DNA from: Actinomycetes bacterium
GTDB taxonomy: Bacteria; Actinomycetota; Actinomycetes; Mycobacteriales; Mycobacteriaceae
Direction: 5' to 3'
DNA: 64,000 nucleotides
Assembly (NCBI GenBank): GCA_023404955.1
Contig: JAEXZY010000099.1
Span: 1-64,000, forward strand
Below are positions 52,559 to 62,021 of the stretch, piece after piece. Under the pieces are notes generated by a model that saw only the letters and a list, made by a program, of their open reading frames with translations, did not search any database and had not been told where the DNA came from. Numbering within the stretch: position 1 is the first letter of the stretch; every line of letters begins with the position of its first letter. The translations under genes were made by a program, and so were the position numbers.

Positions 52559-54058
52559 CTACGCGACCCCGACGGCCACCGAGTCCGGAGCGGACACCGT
52601 CGCCGCGGGCTGGGCCTGCACCCGGGTGTCCCACCAGTTGTCGGGTTGACGCGTCGCCCACCCGTTGATCGCCTCCAGCGCGGCCGCCAGCGACACCAGG
52701 AGCGGTTCGCTGTTCGCCGGGCCCATGAGCTGCACACCGATCGGCAGCCCATCGGAGGTGAATCCCGCCGGCACGTTGATCGACGGCCAGCCGACCAGGT
52801 TCCACGGCCACGTGGCGGGGCACGCGCGGATCATGGCCCGGTCAGTCGCCAGCCCGCTGAGCCCGTCGAACGCGTCGACCCGTGGCGGGGGAAGCGCGGT
52901 GGTCGGAGCGAGCACCACGTCGGCGAGGTTGAAGATCCAGCCGACCCGCTTCCGGGTGACGGCTTCGTGGGCGCGGGCCTTGCGCAGGATGTGTTCGGAG
53001 AGCACCCGTCCGGTGCGGGCGTTGGCCAGTGTGCGGCTGTCCCAGCGCGGGCCGGGCCCCAGCCGGTCCATCCACTGCGGGAGCCCCGAGGTGGAGCGCG
53101 CCAGGAAATTCCACGACATGCGCAGGTCGTAGTCGGGGTCCGCGGCGATGACCGTGTGGCCGAGTTCCTCGAGTTGCCGCGCGACCGACTCCATCGCCGC
53201 CCGGATCTCGGGATGCAGGCTGGCCCGGAAGACGGTGAACGGGAACTTGGTCGACATCGCGACGCGCAGCGGGCCGGGCGCCCTCGACACGTGGTCGGAC
53301 ACCGTCACCGGGGGCGGGGTGTGCAGGTCGCCGGGGGCGTTGCCCGACGCGGCATCCAGCACCAGCGCAGCGTCGCCGACGGTGCGTGCCAGCACCCCGT
53401 TGACGGTGATGCCGTTGAACGCCTCGGCCAGTGGCGAGGTGGAGATCCGCCCGCGCTGGGGTTTGATGCCGACCAGATGGGTCCAGGCGGCGGGGATGCG
53501 GACACTGCCCGCCCCGTCCGAGCCGATCGCGGCGGCGACCAGACCGGCCGCGACGGCCGCCGCACTGCCTCCCGACGAGCCGCCCGGGGTGTGCTCCCGC
53601 GACCAGGGATTGCGGGTGTGGCCGAACGCGGGTCCGCTGGTGAACGGCCACTGGCCCAGTTCGCACGTGTTGGTCTTGCCGACGATCACCGCGCCGGCCG
53701 CGCGCAGCCGGCGGACCACCTCCGCGTCGGCCGGGGCGTCGGCCACCTCGCCGTCGGCGCCGAACCGGGTCGGCACACCGGCGACGTCCACGTCGTCCTT
53801 GACGGCGATCGGGATGCCCAGCAGGGGAAGGGTCGAATGATCCTGTCCCGCAGCGCGTTTGCGATCGGCAGCGGCCGCCTCGGCGAGCGCGGACTCGCGC
53901 AGCACCACCCGGAAGGCGTTCAGGATCGGTTGGCTGGCCTCGATCGCATCGAGGGACCGCCGCACCAGCTCGACCGACGTGACGCTGCCGCTGGCGAGCG
54001 CGAAGAGCTGGTTGCCGAGAGTGGGAAACCGAGTACCGGGGGCGGGAGATGCGACCAT
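52559..54058 (-). CDS. amiA2: Amidase-signature enzyme (AmiA2-like)
   Basis: Amidase of 499 residues. The Ser-cisSer-Lys triad is visible: Lys in IAVKDDVDVAGV, the Gly/Ser-rich block TPGGSSGGSAAAVAAG with the cis-Ser, and GSDGAGSVRIPAAW with the nucleophilic Ser. It hydrolyses an amide of unknown identity. It sits between era and recO on the opposite strand, as amiA2 (Rv2363) does. ATG 54058 has a TACTCT -10-like box 8 nt upstream; longer frames run into recO. Confidence 0.9.
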   Translation of the reverse strand: MVASPAPGTRFPTLGNQLFALASGSVTSVELVRRSLDAIEASQPILNAFRVVLRESALAEAAAADRKRAAGQDHSTLPLLGIPIAVKDDVDVAGVPTRFGADGEVADAPADAEVVRRLRAAGAVIVGKTNTCELGQWPFTSGPAFGHTRNPWSREHTPGGSSGGSAAAVAAGLVAAAIGSDGAGSVRIPAAWTHLVGIKPQRGRISTSPLAEAFNGITVNGVLARTVGDAALVLDAASGNAPGDLHTPPPVTVSDHVSRAPGPLRVAMSTKFPFTVFRASLHPEIRAAMESVARQLEELGHTVIAADPDYDLRMSWNFLARSTSGLPQWMDRLGPGPRWDSRTLANARTGRVLSEHILRKARAHEAVTRKRVGWIFNLADVVLAPTTALPPPRVDAFDGLSGLATDRAMIRACPATWPWNLVGWPSINVPAGFTSDGLPIGVQLMGPANSEPLLVSLAAALEAINGWATRQPDNWWDTRVQAQPAATVSAPDSVAVGVA

Positions 54059-54121
54059 CAGTGACCAGAGTATCGGCGCTGCGAACCCGATATCCATCCC
54101 GAACAGTGGAAGACTGGTCGG

Positions 54122-54958
54122 ATGCGTCTGTACCGGGACCGAGCGGTGGTGCTCCGTCAGCACAAGCTCGGGGAAGCCGATCGCATCGTGAGCCTGCTCA
54201 CGCGCGATCACGGCCTGGTGCGCGCGGTGGCCAAGGGGGTGCGGCGCACCCGCAGCAAGTTCGGGGCGCGCCTGGAACCGTTCGCGCACATCGACGTTCA
54301 GCTCTATCCCGGCCGCAATCTCGACATCGTCACGCAGGTGCAGGCCATCGACGCGTTCGCCTCCGACATCGTCAGCGATTACGGCCGCTACACCTGCGCG
54401 TGCGCGATGCTCGAGACCGCCGAACGGATCGCCGGCGAGGAGCATGCGCCGGTGCCCGCGCTGCACCGTCTCACCGTCGCCGCACTGCGCGCGGTGGCCG
54501 ACGGCACCCGACCGCGGGAACTCGTGCTCGACGCCTACCTGCTGCGCGCGATGGGTGTCGCGGGGTGGGCGCCCGCGCTGACCGAATGCGCCCGGTGCGC
54601 CGCGCCGGGGCCGCACCGGGCCTTCCACGTCGCCGCCGGCGGCAGCGTGTGCGTGCACTGCCGGCCGTCGGGTTCGGCCACCCCGCCCCAGGGTGTGCTG
54701 GATCTGATGGCCTCGCTCTACGAGGGCGACTGGGAGCATGCGCAGACCTCCACCGCGGCGCATCGCAGCCAGGCCAGCGGACTGGTGGCCGCGCACCTGC
54801 AGTGGCATCTGGAGCGACAGTTGCGAACACTGCCCCTCGTGGAGCGGGTGGACAGAAGGAACGGGCAGACCATCAGGCAGGATATGGCGCATGGCAACGG
54901 AACGGAGCGGGAGGCGGAAGGGCAAGAACAGCTACCCACAGCTGCCCCCGGCGCCTGA
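54122..54958 (+). CDS. recO: DNA repair protein RecO
   Basis: RecFOR-pathway protein of 278 residues that binds single-stranded DNA and helps load RecA. N-terminal OB fold ([28 protein letters not shown]), helical core, and a C-terminal zinc site (ECARCAAPG with CVHCRP). The C-terminal 30 residues overlap the start of uppS by 68 nt. Confidence 0.93.
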   Translation: MRLYRDRAVVLRQHKLGEADRIVSLLTRDHGLVRAVAKGVRRTRSKFGARLEPFAHIDVQLYPGRNLDIVTQVQAIDAFASDIVSDYGRYTCACAMLETAERIAGEEHAPVPALHRLTVAALRAVADGTRPRELVLDAYLLRAMGVAGWAPALTECARCAAPGPHRAFHVAAGGSVCVHCRPSGSATPPQGVLDLMASLYEGDWEHAQTSTAAHRSQASGLVAAHLQWHLERQLRTLPLVERVDRRNGQTIRQDMAHGNGTEREAEGQEQLPTAAPGA

Positions 54959-55787
54959 GGACTACCCGACGTTTCCGGACAAATCCTCCTGGCCGGTGGT
55001 GTTCCCGGAGTTGCCGCCCCGCACCAACGGCAAGTTCGCCCGCCCTCCGCAGCACACGTCGAAGGAGGCCGCCCCGCAGATTCCGGCCGACCAGGTGCCC
55101 CAGCATGTCGCCGTCGTGATGGACGGCAACGGCCGCTGGGCCACGCAGCGCGGGTTGGGGCGCACCGAGGGCCACAAGATGGGCGAAGCGGTGCTGATCG
55201 ACATCACCTGCGGTGCGATCGAGCTGGGCATCAAGCACCTCACGGTGTACGCGTTCTCCACCGAGAACTGGAAGCGCAGTACTGAAGAGGTCCGCTTCCT
55301 GATGGGCTTCAACCGCGAGGTGGTGCGGCGCCGCCGGGAGAACCTCAACGACATGGGCGTGCGCATGCGCTGGGTCGGGTCACGGCCCCGCATGTGGCGC
55401 AGCGTGATCAAGGAGTTCGACATCGCCGAGGAGATGACCGTCGACAACGACGTCATCACGATCAATTACTGCGTCAATTACGGCGGGCGCACCGAGATCG
55501 TCGAAGCAGCCCGTCAGCTGGCCCAGGAGGCGGTGGACGGCAAGATCAACCCGGGCCGGATCACCGAAGCCGGCTTTGCCCGGCACCTGCACCGCGCCGA
55601 CATCCCCGACGTCGACCTGTTCATCCGGACGTCGGGGGAGCAGCGGGCGAGCAACTTCCTGCTGTGGCAGGCCGCCTACGCCGAATATGTCTTCCAGGAC
55701 AAGCTGTGGCCCGATTACGACCGCCGCGACCTGTGGGCGGCGTGCGAGGAGTACGTCCAGCGCAACCGTCGCTTCGGAAGGGCCTGA
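54891..55787 (+). CDS. uppS: Decaprenyl diphosphate synthase (cis-prenyltransferase)
   Basis: cis-Prenyltransferase of 298 residues making the long polyprenyl diphosphate carrier for cell-wall synthesis. Catalytic motif [14 protein letters not shown] (Asp78), [10 protein letters not shown], and the C-terminal [19 protein letters not shown] are present. The 70-residue N-terminal extension ([20 protein letters not shown]) is typical of the mycobacterial decaprenyl enzyme (Rv2361c). Start ATG 54891 lies inside the end of recO, suggesting coupled expression. Confidence 0.95.
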   Translation: MATERSGRRKGKNSYPQLPPAPEDYPTFPDKSSWPVVFPELPPRTNGKFARPPQHTSKEAAPQIPADQVPQHVAVVMDGNGRWATQRGLGRTEGHKMGEAVLIDITCGAIELGIKHLTVYAFSTENWKRSTEEVRFLMGFNREVVRRRRENLNDMGVRMRWVGSRPRMWRSVIKEFDIAEEMTVDNDVITINYCVNYGGRTEIVEAARQLAQEAVDGKINPGRITEAGFARHLHRADIPDVDLFIRTSGEQRASNFLLWQAAYAEYVFQDKLWPDYDRRDLWAACEEYVQRNRRFGRA

Positions 55788-56194
55788 TGGACCTCGGCGA
55801 GCGGCTCCCGGTGGTGCTGGCCGAGATCCTGCCGGTGCAGCGGGAGGACGACGGCGCGCTGACGGTGCCGCACGAGCAGACGTTCGCGTCGCTGCGGGTG
55901 GTGACGATCGCCGAGGATCTGGAGATGGTGTCGCTGACGCAGGTGCTGGCCTGGGATCTGCCGTTGACTGCCGCCGTACGCGCCGAGGTCGCCAAGCATG
56001 CCCAGGACACGTTGCTCGGCACGGTGTCGCTGGTCGAGAAGATCGGCGCGAAAGCGGGCGGTCCGCGCAAGACCGGGGACGTGCTGCTGCGCTACAACTT
56101 CCCGGCGGCGGGGCTGACCGACGACGCGCTGCGCACCCTGGTCCTGATGGTGCTGGCCACCGGCGCTGACGTGCGCCGCGCACTCGTGGCCTAG
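55787..56194 (+). CDS. Conserved hypothetical protein (Rv2360c-like)
   Basis: Protein of 135 residues starting on the uppS stop as TGATG. No signal peptide or membrane span. It has a mixed alpha/beta composition with SLTQVLAWDLPLTAAVRAEV and DVLLRYNFPAAGLTDDALRTL. It keeps the position of Rv2360c between uppS and zur. I do not recognise a functional family; the tight coupling to uppS suggests a link to polyprenyl metabolism, which is inference only. Confidence 0.75.
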   Translation: MDLGERLPVVLAEILPVQREDDGALTVPHEQTFASLRVVTIAEDLEMVSLTQVLAWDLPLTAAVRAEVAKHAQDTLLGTVSLVEKIGAKAGGPRKTGDVLLRYNFPAAGLTDDALRTLVLMVLATGADVRRALVA

Positions 56195-56197
56195 GGT
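56192..56197 (+). promoter_or_regulatory. TAGGGT -10 box overlapping a stop codon
   Basis: TANNNT hexamer that includes the TAG stop of the preceding gene and ends 7 nt before GTG 56205, the leaderless spacing. Confidence 0.45.
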
Positions 56198-56204
56198 CGT
56201 CTTG

Positions 56205-56390
56205 GTGCGCATCGCCTTGATTTTCGCCGGCATCGTCGTCGCGCTGTTCGGAGCGCTGTTCACCCTGCAGGGGGTGGGCGTGGTCGGCGGGAGCCCGATG
56301 AGCAACACCACCACCTGGTCGGTGCTCGGCCCGATCATCGCCATCGTCGGGATCGTCGTCGCGGTCCTCGGATGGCGCCGACGCAGTTAG
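56205..56390 (+). CDS. Small two-span membrane protein
   Basis: Protein of 61 residues with two hydrophobic segments (IALIFAGIVVALFGALFTL and VLGPIIAIVGIVVAVLG) joined by a polar loop, and a basic C-terminus (WRRRS). GTG 56205 is chosen over TTG 56202 because it is 7 nt after a TAGGGT -10 box, implying leaderless translation. It is convergent with zur, overlapping by 4 nt. Function unknown. Confidence 0.65.
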   Translation: MRIALIFAGIVVALFGALFTLQGVGVVGGSPMSNTTTWSVLGPIIAIVGIVVAVLGWRRRS

Positions 56391-56785
56391 CGGTCGGTCG
56401 CCCGGCAGCGGTCGCACACCCCGAAGATCTCGATCGTGTGACTGACATCGGAGAAGCCGTGCTTACGTGCGATGTCGGCCGCCCACGTCTCGACCTCACC
56501 GCCGGAGATCTCGACGGTCGAGCCGCACTGCCGGCACACCAGATGATGGTGATGGTGCTCTGAGCACAACCGGTACACCGATTCGCCGGTGTCGGTGCGC
56601 AACGTGTCGACGGCGCCCGCGGCGGCCATCTGCTGCAGCGTGCGGTACACCGTGGTGAGGCCGACGCCCTCGCCGCGTTTGCGGAGTTCGTCGTGCAACT
56701 CCTGCGCCGACCGGAAGTCGTCGAGGTTCTCCAGCAGGGCAGCCAGCGCGGCGCGTTGGCGTGTCGAGCGGACAGCTCCGGTCAC
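56387..56785 (-). CDS. zur: Zinc uptake regulator Zur (FurB)
   Basis: Fur-family repressor of 132 residues. Winged helix (RQRAALAALLENLDDFRSAQELHDELRKRG), regulatory site SEHHHHHLVCRQCGSTVEI and C-terminal structural zinc pair CDRC. The mycobacterial member downstream of smtB is Zur (FurB, Rv2359), which represses zinc import and zinc-free ribosomal proteins. GTG start overlaps the smtB stop as GTGA, so both zinc regulators come from one transcript. Confidence 0.93.
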   Translation of the reverse strand: MTGAVRSTRQRAALAALLENLDDFRSAQELHDELRKRGEGVGLTTVYRTLQQMAAAGAVDTLRTDTGESVYRLCSEHHHHHLVCRQCGSTVEISGGEVETWAADIARKHGFSDVSHTIEIFGVCDRCRATDR

Positions 56786-57147
56786 GGTGCCTGCCCGTGG
56801 TCTTCGGCCGCATGCGTGACGGCGGCGACGACGATCTCGGCGAGATGGTCGTCGACCAGGCGGTAGAGCACCTCCCGGCCGGACCGTTCACCGGAGACCA
56901 CGCCCGCCGACTTCAGGATGCGCAGGTGCTGGCTCACCAGCGGCTGCGGTACGTCGAGCGCGTCGACCAACTCGTGCACGCATCGTGCTTCCTCGCGCAG
57001 CTGCAACACGATGGCGATGCGCACCGGAGCGGCCAACGCCCGCAGGAGGTCCCCGGCCGTGTCGAGGACCGGTCGCGATGGCAGATCTGACGGTGGGGTG
57101 CCGGTGTGCGCATGCTGCTCATCACCGATACTGGAAACGGTTTTCAT
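56782..57147 (-). CDS. smtB: ArsR/SmtB-family zinc-responsive repressor
   Basis: Winged-helix repressor of 121 residues. RIAIVLQLREEARCVHELVDALDVPQPLVSQHLRILKSAG is the DNA-binding core; the C-terminal helix DDHLAEIVVAAVTHAAEDH carries the Asp/His/Glu pattern of an alpha5 zinc site. It is first in the smtB-zur operon (Rv2358-Rv2359). ATG 57147 is used; longer frames overlap the palindrome that is its probable operator. High zinc should release SmtB and so raise zur expression. Confidence 0.92.
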   Translation of the reverse strand: MKTVSSIGDEQHAHTGTPPSDLPSRPVLDTAGDLLRALAAPVRIAIVLQLREEARCVHELVDALDVPQPLVSQHLRILKSAGVVSGERSGREVLYRLVDDHLAEIVVAAVTHAAEDHGQAP

Positions 57148-57160
57148 TAGGGCCCACGAT

Positions 57161-57180
57161 ACATGCAGACCTGTGCATGT
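57161..57180. promoter_or_regulatory. Candidate SmtB operator (20-bp palindrome)
   Basis: Perfect 7-bp inverted repeat ACATGCA/TGCATGT around GACCTG, 14 nt before the smtB start and about 50 nt before glyS. The position suits autoregulation of smtB-zur, and perhaps an effect on the divergent glyS. Confidence 0.6.
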
Positions 57181-57234
57181 CAATCGGATCCCGTCGCGCA
57201 AGGCGGGTCGCCGACCTCGCTACGCTGTGAACCC

Positions 57235-58626
57235 GTGGCTCCGACTTCGATCATCGACACCGTTGCAAACCTGGCCAAGCGGCGCGGTCTGGTCTTCCAG
57301 TCCGGTGAGATCTACGGCGGGACGAAGTCGGCGTGGGACTACGGCCCCCTCGGCGTCGAGCTGAAAGAGAACATCAAGCGGCAGTGGTGGAAGTCCGTGG
57401 TCACCGGCCGCGACGACGTCGTCGGCCTGGACTCCGCGATCATCCTGCCGCGCCAGGTGTGGGTAGCCTCCGGCCACGTCGAGGTGTTCAACGATCCGCT
57501 GGTCGAGTGCATGAACTGCCACAAGAGGCATCGCCAGGACCACCTTCAGGAGGCGTACGCGGCGAAGAAGGGCCTCGACGATCCAGAAGCCGTGCCGATG
57601 AGCGAGATCGTCTGCCCGGACTGCGGAACCAAGGGCCGCTGGACCGAACCCCGCGACTTCAACATGATGCTCAAGACCTACCTCGGCCCGATCGAGTCCG
57701 AAGAGGGTCTGCACTATCTGCGGCCGGAGACCGCGCAGGGCATCTTCGTCAATTTCGCCAACGTGGTCACGACCGCGCGCAAGAAGCCGCCGTTCGGTAT
57801 CGGCCAGATCGGCAAGAGCTTTCGCAACGAGATCACCCCGGGCAACTTCATCTTCCGCACCCGCGAATTCGAGCAGATGGAGATGGAGTTCTTCGTCGAG
57901 CCGTCGACGGCGGCCGAATGGCATCAATACTGGATCGACACCCGGCTGCAGTGGTACATCGACCTCGGTATCGACCGCGACAATCTGCGGCTCTACGAGC
58001 ACCCCAAGGAGAAGCTGTCGCATTACTCGGACCGCACGGTCGACATCGAGTACAAGTTCGGCTTCTCCGGCAACCCGTGGGGTGAGCTGGAGGGCGTGGC
58101 CAATCGCACCGACTTCGACTTGTCCACGCACGCAAAGCATTCCGGGGCCGATCTGACGTTCTACGACCAGGCCAATGACACCCGGTACACGCCGTACGTC
58201 ATCGAGCCGGCCGCCGGCCTCACCCGTTCGCTGATGGCGTTCCTCGTCGACGCCTACACCGAGGACGAGGCGCCCAACGCCAAGGGCGGTGTCGACAAGC
58301 GCACGGTGTTGCGGCTGGACCCGCGGTTGGCGCCGGTCAAGGTGGCGGTGCTGCCGCTGTCGCGGCACGCCGACCTTTCACCCAAGGCGCGGGATCTGGC
58401 GGCAGAGTTGCGGCGTTCGTGGAACGTCGATTTCGACGACGCCGGTGCCATCGGCCGGCGCTACCGCCGCCAGGACGAGATCGGCACACCGTACTGCGTG
58501 ACCGTCGATTTCGATTCGCTGGAGGATCACGCCGTGACGATCCGCGAGCGTGACGCCATGACCCAGGAGCGCGTGGCGCTCACGGAGGTCTCGGACTACC
58601 TCGCCGTCCGCCTCAAGGGCTGCTGA
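57235..58626 (+). CDS. glyS: Glycyl-tRNA synthetase
   Basis: Class II dimeric synthetase of 463 residues that charges tRNA-Gly. Class II motifs: motif 2 around [20 protein letters not shown], glycine-specific GIFVNF and [16 protein letters not shown], and a C-terminal anticodon domain ([16 protein letters not shown]). An insertion carries a zinc ribbon, CMNC (92-95) and CPDC (127-130). GTG 57235 gives the usual N-terminus before [14 protein letters not shown]; a TACGCT -10 box ends 8 nt upstream. Confidence 0.96.
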   Translation: MAPTSIIDTVANLAKRRGLVFQSGEIYGGTKSAWDYGPLGVELKENIKRQWWKSVVTGRDDVVGLDSAIILPRQVWVASGHVEVFNDPLVECMNCHKRHRQDHLQEAYAAKKGLDDPEAVPMSEIVCPDCGTKGRWTEPRDFNMMLKTYLGPIESEEGLHYLRPETAQGIFVNFANVVTTARKKPPFGIGQIGKSFRNEITPGNFIFRTREFEQMEMEFFVEPSTAAEWHQYWIDTRLQWYIDLGIDRDNLRLYEHPKEKLSHYSDRTVDIEYKFGFSGNPWGELEGVANRTDFDLSTHAKHSGADLTFYDQANDTRYTPYVIEPAAGLTRSLMAFLVDAYTEDEAPNAKGGVDKRTVLRLDPRLAPVKVAVLPLSRHADLSPKARDLAAELRRSWNVDFDDAGAIGRRYRRQDEIGTPYCVTVDFDSLEDHAVTIRERDAMTQERVALTEVSDYLAVRLKGC

Positions 58627-58636
58627 CGCTCTTCCC

Positions 58637-58697
58637 GCGAGCATACATGAACTCGCGTGACACGCCGCGCGACACGCGCGAGTTCGCGTCTGCTCGC
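58637..58697. terminator. Long interrupted palindrome between glyS and TPM gene
   Basis: Outer arms GCGAGCA/TGCTCGC and inner arms GAACTCGCG/CGCGAGTTC enclose a GC-rich loop. It fills the gap between convergent genes and has no U tract. It probably acts as a bidirectional terminator or mRNA 3' stabiliser, or is a dispersed mycobacterial palindrome. Confidence 0.55.
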
Positions 58698-58711
58698 CCG
58701 AGGGGGTGACC

Positions 58712-60706
58712 CTAGAAGCGGCCGCCGCCGCCGCTCATACCGCCGCCCCCACCGAAACCGCCTCCACCGAAACCGCCGCCGAAGCCACCGCCACCGAAGC
58801 CACCGCCGAAGCCGCCGCGCATCGCACCGGAGAGCACGTTGCCGAGGATGATGCCGCCGATCACCGCGCCCATCTGGCCGCCGCCCCGGCCCCCGCCTCC
58901 GTAGGGCCCGTTGAAATGCTGCTGTGCGGCCAGCACGTCGTTGTTGGCCAACTGCTGTGCCTGCGCGGCGAGCATCGCCGCGCCGTTGGCGTGCGCGATG
59001 GCCTCGGTCAGATTGCTCGCGCGCTTGTCCTGCGCCGCCTGCAGTTGACGCACCGCCTCCGACAGCCGGGTGCGGGCTTCGGGGCCGACGACGCCGCGCC
59101 GCGTGTCGATGTAGTCCGACACCGCGCGCACCCGCGACTGCGCGGTGAACAGCGCCTGCTCGTAGGTGCGGGTCAACCGCGCGATGGTCTCCCGCTCCTC
59201 GGCCACGTCGGCGAGCAACCGGTCGAGTTCGGCATCGGCCTGCGTGAGTCGAGTGAACGTGCCCAGCGGATCGCCGGCCCCTTCGCTCTGCGCGTGCGCA
59301 ACCGCCGCAACCGCCGCATCGCGGGCTGTGGACAGCTGCGTCGCGACGGCGATGTTGCCCTGCGCCAGTTGGGTTCCCGCAGCGGTGATGCCGTTCTGCG
59401 TGTCGGCGATCGCGGCGGGTAGTCCCGCCACCGCCCGGTTGATGTCCGTCGCGGCGCTGTCGACCGCGTCGAGCAACGTGCGAGCCTGGCCGAGCGCGGC
59501 CTCGGCGGCATGGATCGCGTCGACGAGCCCGCCCTGCCGGTTCGCGGGCCGCGCCACGAGGGCGCGCCCGGAGTCGATGTTCTGTTCGGCGAAGGTCAGT
59601 CGCTGCCGCGCCTCGTCGATGTTGTCGGTCACCGAAACCAGTGCACTCTCGGCGAATTGGGTCTTCAGGCGGGCCAGGGTCTGGCCCGCGGGATCGATGC
59701 GCGCCGTCAGGTCGACGACCTGTTGGGTGAGGGCGTCGAGCCGGCTCGGGGCGTTGATCACCAGGTCGCGCAGCTGCGCGAACGCCTCGCGTTGGGCCTC
59801 GAGTTCCCGGTCGGCCTTGGCCGCGGCGACGACGACGCGGGTCAGCAGATCGCGACGCTGCTGAGGCGTCTCGGGGATCGCGTCGTCGAGGATGTGACGC
59901 ACGTTGAGCGCCTGGGCCAGCGTGGTCTTGGCCGCGGCTACCGCAGCCGTGAACGCGGCGGTGTCGGACTCGCCGAATTCCTCGACGGCGAGCGCCAATT
60001 CGCTCTCGCTGGTCCGCACTGCGTTGTCGACCTCGACCACGATGCGGCGGGACAGGTCGTCGAGCGCCTCCAGCGAGACGCCGGCCAGTGCCGCCGGATC
60101 GGACGGGTCGACGCGCTGCGCGGCGGCGATCTCGGCCTCGCGGCGTTTCTTGCGACGGCGCCGCTGCCACAGCACCAGGACCACGACGCCCAGCGCGATC
60201 ACGCCCAGCGCGATCACCAGGCCCAGCCAGCTGCCGCTGGACGTGCTGGTGGAGGCGAGCCCATTCGCGGCGGCCACCGCAGCGCCGGCCCAGTCCTGTT
60301 TGCGCAGCGCCGGTTCCACGGCGTCGCGGCGCACCTCGTCGACGTCCACGCTGCCGACCGCGTCAGTCGGGGCGAGCAGCGCATAGGCCCGGTCCTGGGT
60401 GGCCACAGCGAGGATCGCGTCGGAGGCGCCCAGATCGCTGCGCCGATACGTGGCCTGCGCCCAACTCTGCGCGTCCTGCCCCGAGAATGTGTCGACGTAG
60501 ACCACCCACAGCCGCACCCGGCGATCGTTGTACAGCGTGTCGAGCGCGGTCTGCACCTGCGTGGTCTGCGCGGGATCGAGCGCGCCGGACTGATCGGTCA
60601 ACTGCGTCGGCAGGCGCAGCGGTCCAGTGGCGGCCGCCCCGGGCGCCAGCAGGCCCGCCATGATCCACAGGACGGCGAGCAGGCCGAGCGAACGAGCAAT
60701 GCGCAT
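58712..60706 (-). CDS. TPM-domain membrane-anchored protein (Rv2345-like)
   Basis: Protein of 664 residues. A signal peptide ([21 protein letters not shown]) precedes an extracellular TPM domain (about 30-145, [33 protein letters not shown]), then one membrane span ([20 protein letters not shown], about 160-180) and a basic stop-transfer stretch (RRRRKKRRE). A long, mostly helical cytosolic region with coiled-coil character follows. The last 60 residues are Gly-rich repeats ([10 protein letters not shown]). TPM domains occur in phosphatase-like or photosystem/membrane-quality proteins; the exact role in mycobacteria is not known to me. Confidence 0.88.
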   Translation of the reverse strand: MRIARSLGLLAVLWIMAGLLAPGAAATGPLRLPTQLTDQSGALDPAQTTQVQTALDTLYNDRRVRLWVVYVDTFSGQDAQSWAQATYRRSDLGASDAILAVATQDRAYALLAPTDAVGSVDVDEVRRDAVEPALRKQDWAGAAVAAANGLASTSTSSGSWLGLVIALGVIALGVVVLVLWQRRRRKKRREAEIAAAQRVDPSDPAALAGVSLEALDDLSRRIVVEVDNAVRTSESELALAVEEFGESDTAAFTAAVAAAKTTLAQALNVRHILDDAIPETPQQRRDLLTRVVVAAAKADRELEAQREAFAQLRDLVINAPSRLDALTQQVVDLTARIDPAGQTLARLKTQFAESALVSVTDNIDEARQRLTFAEQNIDSGRALVARPANRQGGLVDAIHAAEAALGQARTLLDAVDSAATDINRAVAGLPAAIADTQNGITAAGTQLAQGNIAVATQLSTARDAAVAAVAHAQSEGAGDPLGTFTRLTQADAELDRLLADVAEERETIARLTRTYEQALFTAQSRVRAVSDYIDTRRGVVGPEARTRLSEAVRQLQAAQDKRASNLTEAIAHANGAAMLAAQAQQLANNDVLAAQQHFNGPYGGGGRGGGQMGAVIGGIILGNVLSGAMRGGFGGGFGGGGFGGGFGGGGFGGGGGMSGGGGRF

Positions 60707-60748
60707 GTCCTCAATCTAGTGCTCGCGCGGCTGGCAGACTGTGCCCCG

Positions 60749-62017
60749 GTGAACCGAACAGACAGCTACGACGCGGCGGACCATGAGCGGCGGGTGGCCG
60801 AGCACGCGAAGAGCGCCGCGCTGCCCGGAACCGACTCCGAACACCGCTCGGATTTCGCGCGGGACCGCGCACGCGTCCTGCACTGCGCCGCGCTGCGCCG
60901 GTTGGCTGACAAGACCCAGGTGGTCGGTCCCCGCGAGGGTGAGACGCCGCGCACCCGGCTCACGCATTCCCTGGAAGTCGCGCAGATCGGCCGAGGGATG
61001 GCGATCGAACTCGGCTGTGATCCCGACCTGGTCGATCTCGCCGGGTTGGCCCACGACATCGGTCATCCGCCGTACGGGCACAACGGGGAACGCGCGCTCG
61101 ACGAGATCACGAAGACGTTCGGCGGCTTCGAGGGCAACGCCCAGAACTTCCGCATCCTGACCCGGCTGGAGCCCAAAGTGCTTGACGCACAGGGGCGCAG
61201 CGCTGGTCTGAACTTGACCCGCGCGTCCCTCGACGCGGTCACCAAGTATCCGTGGCCGCGGGTCGGGGAGCGCCGGAAGTTCGGCTTCTACGACGACGAC
61301 ATGGCCGCCGCCGAGTGGGTGCGCGCGGGGGCGCCGGCCGAGCGGCCCTCCCTGGAAGCCCAGGTCATGGACTGGGCCGACGACGTCGCGTACTCGGTGC
61401 ACGACGTCGAGGACGGCGTGATGAGTGGGCGTATCGACCTGCGCGTGCTGGCCGACCCCGATGCGGCCGCATCGCTCGCAGATGTCGGCGCGGGGTCTTT
61501 TGCCTCGTTGACCCCAGAGGACTTGATGGCCGCTGCCGAGCGGCTCTCCCGGGTCCCCGTGGTGGCGGCGGTCGGCAAGTTCGACGGCACGTTCGGCGCG
61601 TCAGTGGCACTGAAGACCCTCACCAGCGAGCTGGTCGGCCGGTTCGCGAATGCGGCGGTCACGGCCACGAGGGCGGTGGCGGGTCCGGGCCCGTTGCGGC
61701 GCTTCGACGCCGAACTCGAGGTGCCCGTTCTGGTCCGTGCCGAAGTGGTCCTGCTCAAGACCCTTGCGTTGCAGTTCATCATGTCGGATCACCGGCACCT
61801 GCAGATCCAGTCCGATCAGCGCATCCTGATCCAGGAGGTCGCGCTGGCGCTGTGGGGGCAGGCCCCGGGCAGCCTGGACCCGCAGTTCGCAGCAGAATTC
61901 GATGCCGCCGAGGACGACGGTGCACGGCTGCGGGTGGTGGTCGACCAGATCGCCTCGTACACCGAGGGGCGGTTGGAACGAGTGCACGAAGCCCGGACCC
62001 CGCGCCCTCTAGACTGA
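60749..62017 (+). CDS. dgt: dGTP triphosphohydrolase-like HD protein
   Basis: HD-superfamily dNTPase of 422 residues. Metal ligands: His73 ([15 protein letters not shown]), HD at 102-103 ([14 protein letters not shown]) and the later Asp in [15 protein letters not shown]. It hydrolyses dGTP or other dNTPs to nucleoside and triphosphate, controlling pools ahead of replication. GTG 60749 is the first start of the conserved N-terminus. The last codons contain the -10 box of dnaG. Confidence 0.93.
   Translation: MNRTDSYDAADHERRVAEHAKSAALPGTDSEHRSDFARDRARVLHCAALRRLADKTQVVGPREGETPRTRLTHSLEVAQIGRGMAIELGCDPDLVDLAGLAHDIGHPPYGHNGERALDEITKTFGGFEGNAQNFRILTRLEPKVLDAQGRSAGLNLTRASLDAVTKYPWPRVGERRKFGFYDDDMAAAEWVRAGAPAERPSLEAQVMDWADDVAYSVHDVEDGVMSGRIDLRVLADPDAAASLADVGAGSFASLTPEDLMAAAERLSRVPVVAAVGKFDGTFGASVALKTLTSELVGRFANAAVTATRAVAGPGPLRRFDAELEVPVLVRAEVVLLKTLALQFIMSDHRHLQIQSDQRILIQEVALALWGQAPGSLDPQFAAEFDAAEDDGARLRVVVDQIASYTEGRLERVHEARTPRPLD
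62010..62015 (+). promoter_or_regulatory. TAGACT -10 box of dnaG inside dgt
   Basis: TANNNT hexamer formed by the last dgt codons and ending 6 nt before the dnaG GTG. It would give a leaderless dnaG transcript in addition to read-through from dgt. Confidence 0.5.
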
Positions 62018-62021
62018 CCGC

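Noticed and set aside
57132..57146. Zur box (TGGAAACGGTTTTCA)
   Set aside because: Imperfect dyad that overlaps the smtB start codon and first codons; weaker than the perfect palindrome at 57161 and likely a by-product of coding sequence.
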